This document shows positions 8,873 through 19,868 of a stretch of DNA of 64,000 bases, in pieces (the stretch's first letter is position 1; every line of letters begins with the position of its first letter). A model generated the notes under the pieces. The model saw nothing but the letters and a program-made list of their open reading frames with translations, ran no database searches and was not told where the DNA came from. The DNA lies in contig JAJDAQ010000026.1 in the NCBI GenBank assembly GCA_029261815.1, positions 25,743 to 89,742 on the forward strand. The letters are read 5' to 3'. The translations under genes were made by a program, and so were the position numbers. This DNA comes from Deltaproteobacteria bacterium. Lineage in GTDB: Bacteria; Myxococcota_A; UBA9160; UBA6930.

Positions 8873-10432
8873 ATGTTCCCGAAGGATCTCTCGATCGAAG
8901 AACGGCGCAAGAAGACCTGGCGCCGAATCGCGCCGGGTAACGAACTCGGAGCCGAAACCGATGCGGCCGCGGTCAAGAACCCGCGCAGCATTGGCGGCGT
9001 CCGCGTCGACCCGAAGCGCCTCAACACGACCACGGAATCCCAGCGCTCGAGCGAGCGCGGTGCCTTGGTCTCGTACTTCCGCGACATCGCTGAAATCCCG
9101 ACGCTCAAGAAGGAGGAGGAAGTCCTCCTCGCCAAGGAGATCGAGGCAGCTGTGCTGGCGTTCCGAGAGGGCATGGTCGCCGTGCCGTGGACGTCGATGG
9201 AAGCCGTCCGGATCTGGCGTGGCCTGAAGTCAGAAAATCGGGCCACCGGCAAGATGTGCGAAAGCTTTGGCTCGGGTTCGCCCGAGGGGCAGGACCTGGG
9301 CGCCGTCATCGACGGCATCCTGGGAAAGATCGACGCCCAACTCGAGAAGCGCGCGAAGGCCGAGAACGAGCACAACCACGACGCTGTCATCCGTCACGAA
9401 AAGCGGGCGGCCAAGTTCCTCAAGGAAGCCGACCTGTCGATGCAGCTCCTCGCGCGCATGCGCAAGGGTCTGTCCGACCTGCGCGGTGACACCGCCAAGG
9501 CACGGCGTCGCGTTGCGGCCCTCGAAGCCAACAAGCGGCCGCCGACCACGGCGTCGGGCAAGGCACGTCGCATCGCCGACCTCGAAAAATGGCGCAACCG
9601 GCTGGTTGAGGTCGAAGGTGAAGTGGGTCTCGACCCCGAGGCCTTCCTCGCCCAGATGAACAAGATCGACGACGAGTGGGATCGGCTGAACGAGGTCAAG
9701 AACGTCTTCGTCCAGCACAACCTGAAGCTCGTGGTCGCGATCGCCAAGGACTTCCGCAACATGGGAATTCCGTTCCAGGATCTGATCCAGGAAGGAAACA
9801 TCGGCCTCATTCGTGCGGTCGAGAAGTTCGAGTACGAACGCGGGCACAAGTTCTCGACGTACGCTGTGTGGTGGATCCGCCAGGCGCTGATCCGCGCCAT
9901 CCAGAACCACTCGCGCACGATTCGGATTCCGTCCCACGTGCATGACACGCTGCTCAAGTACTACCGGGCGTTCAACGCGCTCGAGAAGAAGCTTGGCCGA
10001 GAGCCCACGACCCGCGAAATCGCGGAGACGATGAGCATCGAGGTCGAGCGCGCCGAGCAGCTGCAGCGCATGGTGCGCGAGCCGGTGAGCCTCGAGAAGG
10101 ACGTGCCCGGCACGGACTCGAAGAAGGTCAAGGACATCGTGGCCGACACGAATCCGATCTCGCCCCAGGCGGGACTGGACCACGCCCGGCTCGAAATGGC
10201 CAGCGACGTGTCGATCGCCCAGCTCTGCGAACGCGAGCGCAACATCCTGCGCTGGCGCTTCGGCCTGAAGGGCGAGCGCGAGCACACGCTGGAAGAAATC
10301 GGCGGCAAGCTCGGCCTGTCGCGCGAGCGCGTCCGCCAGCTCGAAGCCCGTGCCCTCACGAAGCTCCGGAACTCGGAGAATCGCGACCGGCTCGAAGCCT
10401 TCGCGCTGGAGCCCCACGCCCTGGTGGACTGA
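8873..10432 (+). CDS. Sigma-70 family RNA polymerase sigma factor (RpoD/RpoS-like)
   Basis: The product (519 residues from the ATG at 8873, with AAGGAG 5 nt upstream) directs RNA polymerase to promoters. Region 1.2 is near residues 58-90, then a 160-residue charged non-conserved insert, region 2 with [17 protein letters not shown] and [14 protein letters not shown], region 3, and region 4.2 with [16 protein letters not shown]. Primary sigma factors read ADQARTIRIPVH in region 2.4; this one reads [12 protein letters not shown]. Region 1.1 is also absent, and the usual dnaG neighbour is missing. I therefore favour an alternative group-2 sigma factor that kept an RpoD-like insert, but a divergent RpoD is possible. 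Confidence 0.85.
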   Translation: MFPKDLSIEERRKKTWRRIAPGNELGAETDAAAVKNPRSIGGVRVDPKRLNTTTESQRSSERGALVSYFRDIAEIPTLKKEEEVLLAKEIEAAVLAFREGMVAVPWTSMEAVRIWRGLKSENRATGKMCESFGSGSPEGQDLGAVIDGILGKIDAQLEKRAKAENEHNHDAVIRHEKRAAKFLKEADLSMQLLARMRKGLSDLRGDTAKARRRVAALEANKRPPTTASGKARRIADLEKWRNRLVEVEGEVGLDPEAFLAQMNKIDDEWDRLNEVKNVFVQHNLKLVVAIAKDFRNMGIPFQDLIQEGNIGLIRAVEKFEYERGHKFSTYAVWWIRQALIRAIQNHSRTIRIPSHVHDTLLKYYRAFNALEKKLGREPTTREIAETMSIEVERAEQLQRMVREPVSLEKDVPGTDSKKVKDIVADTNPISPQAGLDHARLEMASDVSIAQLCERERNILRWRFGLKGEREHTLEEIGGKLGLSRERVRQLEARALTKLRNSENRDRLEAFALEPHALVD

Positions 10433-10466
10433 TCGTCCTCCGAAGCGAGGGCCTAGGCCCAACTAG

Positions 10467-10503
10467 AACGCCCCGTCCTCTGAGAAGAGGGCGGGGCGTT
10501 TCG
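10467..10503 (+). terminator. Rho-independent terminator after the sigma factor
   Basis: A 15-bp stem (10467-10481 with 10486-10500, one G-U pair) with a GAGA loop ends in GTT and a short T-run. It lies 34 nt past the stop codon of the sigma factor. Confidence 0.8.
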
Positions 10504-10636
10504 CGTGATGGCCGTGCCCGCCGCGCGCGGCGGTTGATATGACAACCATCTGCTGCTGGACTGTCGTTCTGGTCGTCTGCGGCGTCGCAACGTCCGAGGA
10601 TCTTGATCAGCGCGCGGCACGCCCGCCTCGCGTCCA

Positions 10637-10646
10637 GGAGGTGATC
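10637..10646 (+). promoter_or_regulatory. Full-consensus Shine-Dalgarno site
   Basis: AGGAGGTGAT is complementary to ten bases of the 16S rRNA 3' end. It directly abuts the ATG at 10647 and decides that start over the upstream in-frame ATG at 10539. Confidence 0.75.
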
Positions 10647-11543
10647 ATGGATCCCACTCGTCTCTTTCGGTTCGCCGGGTTCAGCGCCATCGCCGGCGGG
10701 ATGCTGCGAATTGTCTCGGCTTTCGTTCCATGGGTACCGGCGTCCGCGGGCCTCGAAGTCTTCTATCTCTGCATCGACGTCGCGCTCCTCGCGGGGTTGT
10801 TCGGTGTCTACCTCTCGCTCGCGGAAGAGCTGGGTGTGCTGGGCCTGATTGCGTTCGGGGTGGCTGCTGCTGCGCTCGCCAGCCTCGTGGGGCCAGACCC
10901 GGAGCGCTTCGGGATCGACTTCTACGGCTTCGGATCCAGCATCCATGCCGCCGGCCTCGCAGGGCTCGGCGTCGTATTGTGGCGCACGCGTGCAGGATCC
11001 CGCGCGGTGGCCGCCGCGTGGATCGCGGTCCCGCTGCTCGCGGTCGGGTTCGAGGCCGCCGGATACCCAGCGCTCGGGTTCCAGCTGGTGGGCATCGTCT
11101 ACGGCGCAGGATTTGTCGCGGCTGGTGGCGGGCTGCTGAAACGAGCGCGCTCGGATTTCGATCTCAACCAGGTGACGTTGCCGGCGCGGGACCTGGCGGA
11201 ATCCATCGACTTCTACCGGCGGCTCGGCCTGCGTTTGATCGTCGACAGTCCCGAAACCGCGTATGCCCGCTTCGCGCTACCAGGGGGCGCAAGCACGCTC
11301 TCGCTGCACGTCGACGTTGGTGTATGCACGCCGCCCGCTCCCGCCATCTACTTCGAGACCAGGGAGCCCGAGCGCGTGGTCGAGGAGCTGCGAACCGCCG
11401 GGATCACCCCGGTCGAGGCGCTGGAGGACAAGCCGTGGCTCTGGCGGGAAGCCTGGTACGCGGATCCCGCCGGCAACCGGCTATGCGTCTACAACGCCGG
11501 CAGGAACCGGAAGGACCCGCCGTGGCGGATCGCCATCGCATGA
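10647..11543 (+). CDS. Membrane protein with C-terminal VOC (glyoxalase-like) domain
   Basis: The 298-residue product joins two parts. Residues 1-165 are hydrophobic with about five to six membrane segments and few charges. Residues 172-285 are a single vicinal-oxygen-chelate module, recognisable from [22 protein letters not shown] at its start and the closing [17 protein letters not shown] modules bind metal and act as glyoxalases, dioxygenases or resistance proteins, usually as free cytoplasmic proteins. The ligand here is unknown. The start is set by a full-consensus ribosome site. aqpZ follows after 97 nt. Confidence 0.75.
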   Translation: MDPTRLFRFAGFSAIAGGMLRIVSAFVPWVPASAGLEVFYLCIDVALLAGLFGVYLSLAEELGVLGLIAFGVAAAALASLVGPDPERFGIDFYGFGSSIHAAGLAGLGVVLWRTRAGSRAVAAAWIAVPLLAVGFEAAGYPALGFQLVGIVYGAGFVAAGGGLLKRARSDFDLNQVTLPARDLAESIDFYRRLGLRLIVDSPETAYARFALPGGASTLSLHVDVGVCTPPAPAIYFETREPERVVEELRTAGITPVEALEDKPWLWREAWYADPAGNRLCVYNAGRNRKDPPWRIAIA

Positions 11544-11640
11544 AGCCCGGCCAGAAGCGAATAGACCGCGCGGGTCGCCAAGGCGTAGGGTTGCGGGGCG
11601 CGATGCCGCGACGGCAGCCGCCACCTCGAGAGGGATCACC

Positions 11641-12330
11641 GTGAACAAATATCTGGCCGAGTCGATTGGAACGTTCTGGTTGGTGCTGGGCGGCTGCGGA
11701 AGCGCCGTGCTGGCGGCCGCATTCCCCCAGGTCGGAATTGGCCTCCTCGGCGTTTCGCTCGCGTTCGGCCTGACCGTCCTGACGATGGCCTACGCCATTG
11801 GCCACATCTCCGGTTGTCACCTCAACCCGGCGGTCACGGTGGGCCTCTGGGCGGGCGGACGCTTCGAGGCCGGGCAGATCCTGCCCTACGTCGTGGCGCA
11901 GGTGGTGGGGGCCATCGCTGGCGCCGGCGTGCTCTACCTGATCGCTTCGGGCAACGCGGACTTCAGCGTCGCCGGCGGGTTTGCATCGAACGGCTTCGGC
12001 GATCATTCGCCCGGCGGCTATTCCATGCTGGCCGCGTTGGTGACCGAGGTCGTGATGACCGCGATGTTCCTCTTCATCATCATGGGCGCGACGGATGCCC
12101 GCGCTCCCGAAGGGTTCGCGCCGCTGGCGATTGGCCTTGGTCTCACGCTGATCCATCTGATCAGCATTCCAGTGACCAATACCTCGGTGAACCCGGCGCG
12201 CAGCACAGGCGTGGCGCTCTTTGTCGGAGACTGGGCGCTATCGCAGCTCTGGTTGTTCTGGCTCGCCCCGATCGCGGGTGGAGCCATCGGCGCCGCCCTC
12301 TATCGCACGATCTCGCGCGACGAAGGCTGA
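11641..12330 (+). CDS. aqpZ: Aquaporin Z (water channel)
   Basis: AqpZ is a tetrameric inner-membrane water channel. The 229 residues start at GTG 11641, just where the family starts ([19 protein letters not shown]). Both NPA boxes are present: HLNPAVTVG and SVNPARSTG. The narrow selectivity filter of water channels is kept (Phe in LAFGLT, His in LIHLISIP, Arg in the second NPAR). Similarity to the E. coli protein is visible along the whole length. It converges on the PpiD-like gene, with 21 nt between the stops. Confidence 0.95.
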   Translation: MNKYLAESIGTFWLVLGGCGSAVLAAAFPQVGIGLLGVSLAFGLTVLTMAYAIGHISGCHLNPAVTVGLWAGGRFEAGQILPYVVAQVVGAIAGAGVLYLIASGNADFSVAGGFASNGFGDHSPGGYSMLAALVTEVVMTAMFLFIIMGATDARAPEGFAPLAIGLGLTLIHLISIPVTNTSVNPARSTGVALFVGDWALSQLWLFWLAPIAGGAIGAALYRTISRDEG

Positions 12331-12351
12331 CAAATCCGGCGTGGAGCCGGC

Positions 12352-13866
12352 CTAACGAAGCGCCGCAAGGTTGTAGACGAGCTCGCCGCTCTTCTCGAGG
12401 TCCGCGCGCCGCGATTCGAGCCAGAGGATCTCGGTCTCGTAAGAGCGGATCTGTTTCATTCGCTCGAGCTCGGTCGGAAGCTGGGCCACGATCTCTTCTT
12501 CCGTCGGTGTCGTCCGCTCGAGGACTTCGATCAGCGCGAGTTCTCCACCCGGCAGTTCGTGCACCGTCGGGTCGCTACCAATGTTGCGCGCAAAGGCGGC
12601 GTCCATGATTCCGGGCGCGAGGCCGAGTTCGGGCACATAGCCGTCGGGGCGCCGCGTGACCGTGGGCGGCCGGGCGATCGAAAGCTCGCGCTCGCGGGCG
12701 GCTTCGGTCAGCGACTGCCCGGCTGCGATCGCGGCTGAAAGCTCGTCGGCCAGACGCTGCACCGCTTCGGCGGCTTCGTCCTCGGCGAGCAGATCGCGGG
12801 CGATGCCTTCGCCCGCCTCCTGGAGGGAGATCGTTTCGGCCGCCAGCTTCTCGTCGACCTGGATCAGGTGCAGGCCGAACTGGGTTTCGATGATGTCGCT
12901 CAGGGCGCCGGGCTCGAGGGCAAATGCCGCGTCCTCGAACTCGCGGACCATGGCGCCACGGCCGAATTCGCCCAGGTCGCCGCCCTTGCTCGCCGTGCTG
13001 TCTTCGCTCACCTCGGTGGCGACCGCGGCGAAGTCCTCGCCGGCCTCGATGCGGCCCCGTGCGGCCTCGATTCGCTCGCGCGCCTCAGCCGCGCCATCGC
13101 CGGCTTCACCGCCGCTCGACCGCACCAGGATGTGTCGGGCGCTGACGCGGGCGGGCTTGTTGAATTCGTGGCTGCGGGCGTCGTAGCTCGCCTGGATCCG
13201 GTCCGGGTCGTCGCTCAGGAGCGCTGCCACGGCGTCGTCCGCGGGCTCGAAGTCGCTCTCGACGTTGGCCTCGGTCAAGCGGACCGCCGCGATTCGGGCC
13301 GTCTCGGTGCGATACGAGAGGGCTGCGCGCGCCTCCTGGTCGGTGACGTGAGAGGCGCCGCGCATCAGCCGCTGTGCCTTGATCGCGAGGATCTCGTCGC
13401 GGATCCGTTTCTCGAAGCGTGCGGCGCTGCCGAAACGGCTCTCGATCGAGTTGCGCCAGGCCTGGTTGAACTGGCCGTCGGGATCGACCGCGCCCGGTAG
13501 GCCGCGAATCAGGCGTCGCACCTCGTCGCGGGAAGCCGCGATGCCCTGGGCCTCGGCCTCGCGCGCCAGCAAGGCCGTGCGAAGGAGGAGGTTGGCCGCC
13601 TGCTCGTTGATCTGGTCCCGCGCCGCGTCCAGGTCGAAGTCCTCGCCCAGTTGGTCGCGTTGACTCTGTGCGATCTGCTGTGCCAACTGTGCGACTTCCC
13701 GCGTCTGGTAGATGCGGTCGCCAACCTGCAGCACGGTCTCCGGTCCGCCGGTCGGCGCGCCGACGGTCCCGCCACCCGAGCCAAACACGAATGCGAACAC
13801 GAAGCCCACGCCGATCACGACGAAGCCAACGATCCATTTCTGCCCCTGACGCAGTACGCGCAGCAT
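12352..13866 (-). CDS. PpiD/SurA-type membrane-anchored peptidyl-prolyl isomerase
   Basis: This 504-residue protein has one N-terminal membrane anchor (about residues 12-29, IVGFVVIGVGFVFAFVFG), then a SurA_N-like chaperone domain, then a parvulin rotamase domain at about residues 235-340 (KPARVSARHILVRSS to FGLHLIQVDEK) and a helical tail. This is the arrangement of PpiD, a periplasmic folding helper near the Sec translocon. The sequence is shorter than E. coli PpiD (623), so I do not give the symbol. It is divergent from mreB, with 383 nt between the two starts. Confidence 0.88.
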   Translation of the reverse strand: MLRVLRQGQKWIVGFVVIGVGFVFAFVFGSGGGTVGAPTGGPETVLQVGDRIYQTREVAQLAQQIAQSQRDQLGEDFDLDAARDQINEQAANLLLRTALLAREAEAQGIAASRDEVRRLIRGLPGAVDPDGQFNQAWRNSIESRFGSAARFEKRIRDEILAIKAQRLMRGASHVTDQEARAALSYRTETARIAAVRLTEANVESDFEPADDAVAALLSDDPDRIQASYDARSHEFNKPARVSARHILVRSSGGEAGDGAAEARERIEAARGRIEAGEDFAAVATEVSEDSTASKGGDLGEFGRGAMVREFEDAAFALEPGALSDIIETQFGLHLIQVDEKLAAETISLQEAGEGIARDLLAEDEAAEAVQRLADELSAAIAAGQSLTEAARERELSIARPPTVTRRPDGYVPELGLAPGIMDAAFARNIGSDPTVHELPGGELALIEVLERTTPTEEEIVAQLPTELERMKQIRSYETEILWLESRRADLEKSGELVYNLAALR

Positions 13867-15296
<1,430 letters not shown>

Positions 15297-15382
15297 CGAA
15301 GGCCCTGCCAAGGGAGGCGGCGCCCGGCGCCGTCACACGCGCGGAGTGGGGGACCCCACCCGGGCACGTCTGGACCTTGGCC

Positions 15383-16285
15383 ATGACCGACTTCCTGCGC
15401 AGGATCCGGTTGCCTCTGCTATTCGCGGGGCTGCTGCTCCTGACGCTTACGTTCATGCTTGTCGATCGCAATCCGGCGCCTGGCGCCGAAGAGGATGGGG
15501 GTTGGTTCGACACCGCCCTCCTCGAGGTTACGGCACCCCTCGGTCGCTTCGTGACTGCGCCGGCCGAGTGGCTGGGTGAAATCTGGACCAGCTATGTCGC
15601 GCTGTTGGATGTGCGCAAGGACAACGCGCAGCTCGAGCAGCGCATCGCGGAACTCGAGGAAGAGAACCTTCAGTTCCGCGAAGCATTGGTCGCAAGCGGT
15701 CACCTCGCGCGGATCGCGGGGATGCGCACGGGCTTCGAAGTGCCCCTGCTGCCTTCTGAAATCGTTGGCCAGGACGTTTCGCCCTGGTTCCGCAGCGTCC
15801 TGCTCGATCGCGGACGTGCAGAGGAAGTGCGCACGGGAATGCCCGTGGTGTCCGCCGGGGGGCTGGTCGGCCTCGTCACCGCGACATCGCCGAGTGCGTC
15901 CCGCGCGATGATGTTGCTCGACCGGCGAAGCGCCGTCGACGCGATCGTGCAGCGCAGTCGCGCACGCGGAATCGTCCGCGGCACCGGGGCTGGCGAGATC
16001 GAGTTCATCTTCATGGTGCGCGGAGACGATGTGGTGCCCGGCGACGAGATCATCACGTCGGGCGTCGGCGGTGTGTTTCCCAAGGGTCTACGCGTCGGCG
16101 TGGTCGGAGAAGTCAACGCAGCGCGCTCCGAGATCCTGCACTATGCCGAAGTCGAACCCGCGGTCGACTTTGGACGCCTCGAGCAGGTCTTCGTCATGCT
16201 CGCACGCGGTCCGACACTCGATCTGCTGTTCGGTGAGGATGGCGACCGATCCGAGGCACCGGATGCGGACGAGGCGGGTTCCTGA
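15383..16285 (+). CDS. mreC: Rod-shape-determining protein MreC
   Basis: MreC is a bitopic inner-membrane protein whose periplasmic part activates PBP2. The 300-residue product (ATG at 15383; a TTG two codons earlier is possible) has one membrane segment at about residues 10-27, a coiled coil (DNAQLEQRIAELEEEN) and a beta-rich domain ending VEPAVDFGRLEQVFV, which is typical. The stop overlaps the start of mreD by one base. Confidence 0.94.
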   Translation: MTDFLRRIRLPLLFAGLLLLTLTFMLVDRNPAPGAEEDGGWFDTALLEVTAPLGRFVTAPAEWLGEIWTSYVALLDVRKDNAQLEQRIAELEEENLQFREALVASGHLARIAGMRTGFEVPLLPSEIVGQDVSPWFRSVLLDRGRAEEVRTGMPVVSAGGLVGLVTATSPSASRAMMLLDRRSAVDAIVQRSRARGIVRGTGAGEIEFIFMVRGDDVVPGDEIITSGVGGVFPKGLRVGVVGEVNAARSEILHYAEVEPAVDFGRLEQVFVMLARGPTLDLLFGEDGDRSEAPDADEAGS

Positions 16286-16818
16286 TGCGCGCGGCGGTGC
16301 TGTGGTGCATCGTGGGCGTGCTGCTGCTCGTGGCCCAGGCGATCTGGGCGGGGTCGATCTCTCCGGTATGGATTCCCGATCTCTCGCTGCTGGCCGTGGT
16401 CGCAGCCGCACTCGTCCTGGGCCCGGCCGAGGGCCTGATTGTGGCCTGCCTGATCGGGTTCGGGACCGACATGCTTTCTGGCTCGCTGATGGGGCAGCAC
16501 GCGTTCGTTCGTGTTCTCGAGTTCGTCGTCGTGCGTGGCTTCGCGGGCCAACTGGATCTGGTCCGCTTCCTGCCGCAGGTCGTGACCGGTCTGGGCCTGT
16601 CGGCCATGGACGCCGCTCTGATGGCCGGCCTCGGCGCGGCCTTCACGGAGGTGTTTCCGTTGTCGTGGACCGAGGTGGGTGTCTTGATGCCGCGCGCACT
16701 CTTGACGGCGGCCTGTGCACCCCTGGTCGGTCGGATGGCCATTCGCGTGACTGCCTGGCTGAGCGATGACGACACCCGACACGAAATCCGACTCGCGACG
16801 CGTCGGGCGGTGCTCTAG
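16285..16818 (+). CDS. mreD: Rod-shape-determining protein MreD
   Basis: A 177-residue, strongly hydrophobic protein with about five membrane segments in the position of mreD. The motif GPAEGLIVACLIGFGTDML matches the MreD signature (G-x-x-x-G-x-x-x-G-x-x-x-D). MreD links MreB and MreC to PBP2 and RodA. The family is poorly conserved, so the call leans on order and topology. The PBP2 gene begins 2 nt after the stop. Confidence 0.88.
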   Translation: MRAAVLWCIVGVLLLVAQAIWAGSISPVWIPDLSLLAVVAAALVLGPAEGLIVACLIGFGTDMLSGSLMGQHAFVRVLEFVVVRGFAGQLDLVRFLPQVVTGLGLSAMDAALMAGLGAAFTEVFPLSWTEVGVLMPRALLTAACAPLVGRMAIRVTAWLSDDDTRHEIRLATRRAVL

Positions 16819-16820
16819 CC

Positions 16821-18731
16821 ATGGATCACCTCGGCGGACAGGATCTCCCGATCGACGGCCGCTTGCGGCTGTCCGCCGCACTCATCGTGTTGGCGTTCCT
16901 GATCTTCGGGTTGCGCCTGTTCCAACTGCAGATCATTGAGGGCGATGATCTGATCGCTCGCTCCCAGCGCAACGCCGTTCGGACACTGCGGGTTCCCGCA
17001 CCGCGGGGAGAGATCCTGGATCGACACGGTGCGCAGGTCGCTTCGTTCCGGCCTGCGCGCGAACTCCGGGTGCTCCCCGACGACCTCGCACGTCGCGATG
17101 TCACGTTCGCTGCACTCTCACAGTTGTTGGGTCGCGATGCCGCCGAGATGAGTGACCGCGTCGGCGAGCCGAGGGGGTCGCGCCGGTTCGTACCCGTCAG
17201 TCTCGATCGAGACCTCGAGGAAGACACGTTGGCGCGTGTGGCCGTGCATGGCTGGGCGTTACCGGGGGTCTCCATCGCGGCCGTGCCGCGCCGCCACTAC
17301 ATCGAAGGTCGTCTCGCGGCTCACCTCCTGGGCACGCTCGGCGAGATTCGTGGCGACCAGCTCCAGAAACCGCAGTACGAGGGTTACCGAGGCGGAGACG
17401 AAATCGGGCAGACGGGGCTCGAGTCACGCTTCGAAGCGCATCTCCGCGGCCGCGAAGGGGGGCGCAACGTGATCGTCGACGTGGCCGGTCGCGAGGTCGA
17501 GGTCCTCGAAGAAGTCGCGCCGGTCCCGGGAGGACGGGTCGTCCTGGCAATGGATCTCGCGATGCAGCGTGCCGCCGAGGCAGGATTCCTCGACGTCCCC
17601 GACGGCGAACCGCCGCGCATGGGAGCCGCGGTCGCACTCGATGTCCACACCGGCGACATCCTCGCGATGGCGTCATTTCCCGACTACGACCCCAACGCGT
17701 TCGCGGGCGGAATCGACAGTGAAACCTGGAAGGGTCTCGTCGACGACGAATGGAAGCCGTTGCGAAATCGCGCCATCCAGAATCACTATCCACCTGGATC
17801 GATCCACAAGCCCCTCGTGGCCGCTGCATTGCTCGAGGAAGGCGTCGTCGATGCGACGTCTACCGTCAACTGCAAGGGCTCCTTCCGATTCGGCAACCGG
17901 TCCTATCGATGTTGGAAGCGTTCGGGGCACGGCGTCGTCAACCTGAAGACGGCGATCCAACGGTCGTGCGATGTCTACTTCTACACGTATGGCGTGCAGC
18001 TCGGAATCGACCGAATGGGGGAGTACATGCGTGCCTTCGGGCTCGGTCGGCGCTCGGGCATCGACCTTGCGGGCGAACAGCCGGGGTTGGCACCGGACTC
18101 TGCGTGGAAGCAGCGTCGCTTTGGCGAGCCCTGGTACCCGGGCGAGACGGTCTCGGCCTCGATTGGCCAAGGCTACAACCTCTACACGCCAATGCAGCTG
18201 GCGGTGGCCTACGCCGCCGTGGCGAACGGCGGCAAGGTGATGCGGCCGCGCCTGGTGCTGCGTCTGGAGGACCAGCGCGGCGTGACCGAACGCCACTACC
18301 CCGTGAAGGAGGCGGGCCGCGTGCCCGTCTCTGAGGCGCACCTTGCGCAGGTGCGCGCTGGCCTCCGCGCGGTCGTGGAAGAACCCGGCGGAACGGGTGG
18401 CCGTGCACGCGTCGCTGGAATCGAGGTTGCGGGCAAGACCGGCACCGCCCAGGTGGTCCGTCTGGAACAGTACGAGGGTCTGGAGGACCACGAGATCCCT
18501 GTCCGATTCCGCGATCATGCATGGTTCGGCGCGTACGCGCCGGCTGACGATCCCCAGATCGCGGTTGGGGTCTTCGTCGAGCACGGTCTTCACGGGAGCA
18601 GTGCGGCAGCGCCGATCGCGGCCCGTGTCATCGAGGCGTGGTGGAAGGGGCAGCAACCGCCAACGCCCACACCTGCGGTGGCCCAGCTCGAAACCCCTTC
18701 AGTGGAGGAGCGTGCCCGTGCCGGCGATTGA
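16821..18731 (+). CDS. mrdA: Penicillin-binding protein 2 (elongasome transpeptidase)
   Basis: PBP2 cross-links new peptidoglycan during elongation, as partner of RodA. The 636 residues show one N-terminal membrane anchor, a dimerisation/pedestal region beginning APRGEILDRHG, and the transpeptidase domain. The catalytic SxxK is S327-I-H-K330, the second motif is SCD (PBP2 proteins commonly have SxD), and the third is KTGTAQ. A proline-rich tail follows. The rodA start lies inside the last codons of this gene. Confidence 0.95.
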   Translation: MDHLGGQDLPIDGRLRLSAALIVLAFLIFGLRLFQLQIIEGDDLIARSQRNAVRTLRVPAPRGEILDRHGAQVASFRPARELRVLPDDLARRDVTFAALSQLLGRDAAEMSDRVGEPRGSRRFVPVSLDRDLEEDTLARVAVHGWALPGVSIAAVPRRHYIEGRLAAHLLGTLGEIRGDQLQKPQYEGYRGGDEIGQTGLESRFEAHLRGREGGRNVIVDVAGREVEVLEEVAPVPGGRVVLAMDLAMQRAAEAGFLDVPDGEPPRMGAAVALDVHTGDILAMASFPDYDPNAFAGGIDSETWKGLVDDEWKPLRNRAIQNHYPPGSIHKPLVAAALLEEGVVDATSTVNCKGSFRFGNRSYRCWKRSGHGVVNLKTAIQRSCDVYFYTYGVQLGIDRMGEYMRAFGLGRRSGIDLAGEQPGLAPDSAWKQRRFGEPWYPGETVSASIGQGYNLYTPMQLAVAYAAVANGGKVMRPRLVLRLEDQRGVTERHYPVKEAGRVPVSEAHLAQVRAGLRAVVEEPGGTGGRARVAGIEVAGKTGTAQVVRLEQYEGLEDHEIPVRFRDHAWFGAYAPADDPQIAVGVFVEHGLHGSSAAAPIAARVIEAWWKGQQPPTPTPAVAQLETPSVEERARAGD

Positions 18732-19827
18732 TCGACGCTCGATCCAGAACTTCGACTGGCTCCTGCTGGCGCTGGTAGGCGCCGTGCTCACGATGGGCTT
18801 CGCGAACCTCTACTCCGCGTCCTTGCCGGGGACGACGACCGGTCTTCCCAGCGAGTTTCGCCGGCAACTGCTTGCATTGGGCGTGGGAACCATCGCCGGC
18901 CTCGTGGCCCTCGTGGTCGACTATCGGCGGCTCGAGCGTTGGGCGCCCGCCATCTATGTGGCGTCGCTCCTGTTGGTGGCGTCGACGTTCGTGTTCGCGC
19001 CGGTCACGCGCGGAAACCGCTCGTGGCTGATCTACGGACCGCTCTCATTGCAGCCGGCTGAATTCGCCAAGATCGGTCTGATCGTGATGATGGCGCGATA
19101 CTTTCATCGTACGCCGCCTAGCGAAGTGACACGGCTGCGCGATCTGATCCTGCCCGCCCTGATCCTCGCTGGACCTGTGGGGCTGATCGTTCTGCAACGC
19201 GACATGGGCGTCGCGGTCCTGACGTTGCTTGTCGGGACCACCTACCTGTTGTTTGTTCGTATCCCGGCGCGAGCTTGGGCCGTGGTGGCCGGGATGGCGG
19301 CCGCCGCGCTCGCGGGGCTCTGGATGTTCGTCTTCAAGGACTATCAGCGCGAGCGCATTCTGGACTTCCTTGATCCATCCCGTGATCCCCTGGCGTCGGG
19401 TTACCAGGCGATCCAGTCGCGCATCGCGGTCGGGTCGGGTGGAATCTTTGGCCAGGGCTACACCGAGGGGACGCAAACGCAGCTCCAGTTCCTGCCGACG
19501 CAGCACTCGGACTTTGCGTTCTCGGTCGTTGCTGAAGAGTGGGGTTTCATCGGCTGCATGGCACTGCTCGGCAGCTACCTGGCCATGTTGCTCTGGGGCC
19601 TGGTCGTCGCGAACAACTCCAAGGATGGGTTCGGCGCAATGCTGGCGATCGGGGTGGTCGGCATGCTCTTCTGGCCCGCGCTGATCAACATCGCGATGGT
19701 GCTCGGCCTGGCGCCTGTCATCGGGGTGCCACTGCCATTGGTCTCGTACGGTGGTTCTCAGCTCCTGGCGAACCTCATCGCGCTCGCCTTGCTGATGAAC
19801 GTCTCGATGCGTCGGTACATGTTCTGA
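18718..19827 (+). CDS. rodA: Peptidoglycan glycosyltransferase RodA (SEDS family)
   Basis: RodA polymerises glycan strands from lipid II at the inner membrane. I choose GTG at 18718, with GGAGGAG 7 nt upstream, giving 369 residues, the family norm; it overlaps mrdA by 14 nt. About ten membrane segments are visible. SEDS motifs include RGNRSWLIYGPLSLQPAEFAK, QGYTEGTQTQLQFLPTQHSDF (catalytic-site loop) and PLVSYGGSQL near the C-terminus. Confidence 0.95.
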   Translation: MPAIDRRSIQNFDWLLLALVGAVLTMGFANLYSASLPGTTTGLPSEFRRQLLALGVGTIAGLVALVVDYRRLERWAPAIYVASLLLVASTFVFAPVTRGNRSWLIYGPLSLQPAEFAKIGLIVMMARYFHRTPPSEVTRLRDLILPALILAGPVGLIVLQRDMGVAVLTLLVGTTYLLFVRIPARAWAVVAGMAAAALAGLWMFVFKDYQRERILDFLDPSRDPLASGYQAIQSRIAVGSGGIFGQGYTEGTQTQLQFLPTQHSDFAFSVVAEEWGFIGCMALLGSYLAMLLWGLVVANNSKDGFGAMLAIGVVGMLFWPALINIAMVLGLAPVIGVPLPLVSYGGSQLLANLIALALLMNVSMRRYMF

Positions 19828-19868
19828 GCGTTCGTGCGGCCGTGAAGCCGGCCCGGTACCGTCCCGCC

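Noticed and set aside
8278..9390. 370-codon minus-strand frame across the sigma leader
   Set aside because: It runs into the sigma gene on the opposite strand and its Ser/Arg-rich product looks like a translated GC-rich non-coding region.
9230..10462. Long open frame on the minus strand opposite the sigma factor
   Set aside because: Same reason: antisense shadow of a clear sigma-70 gene, no family motifs.
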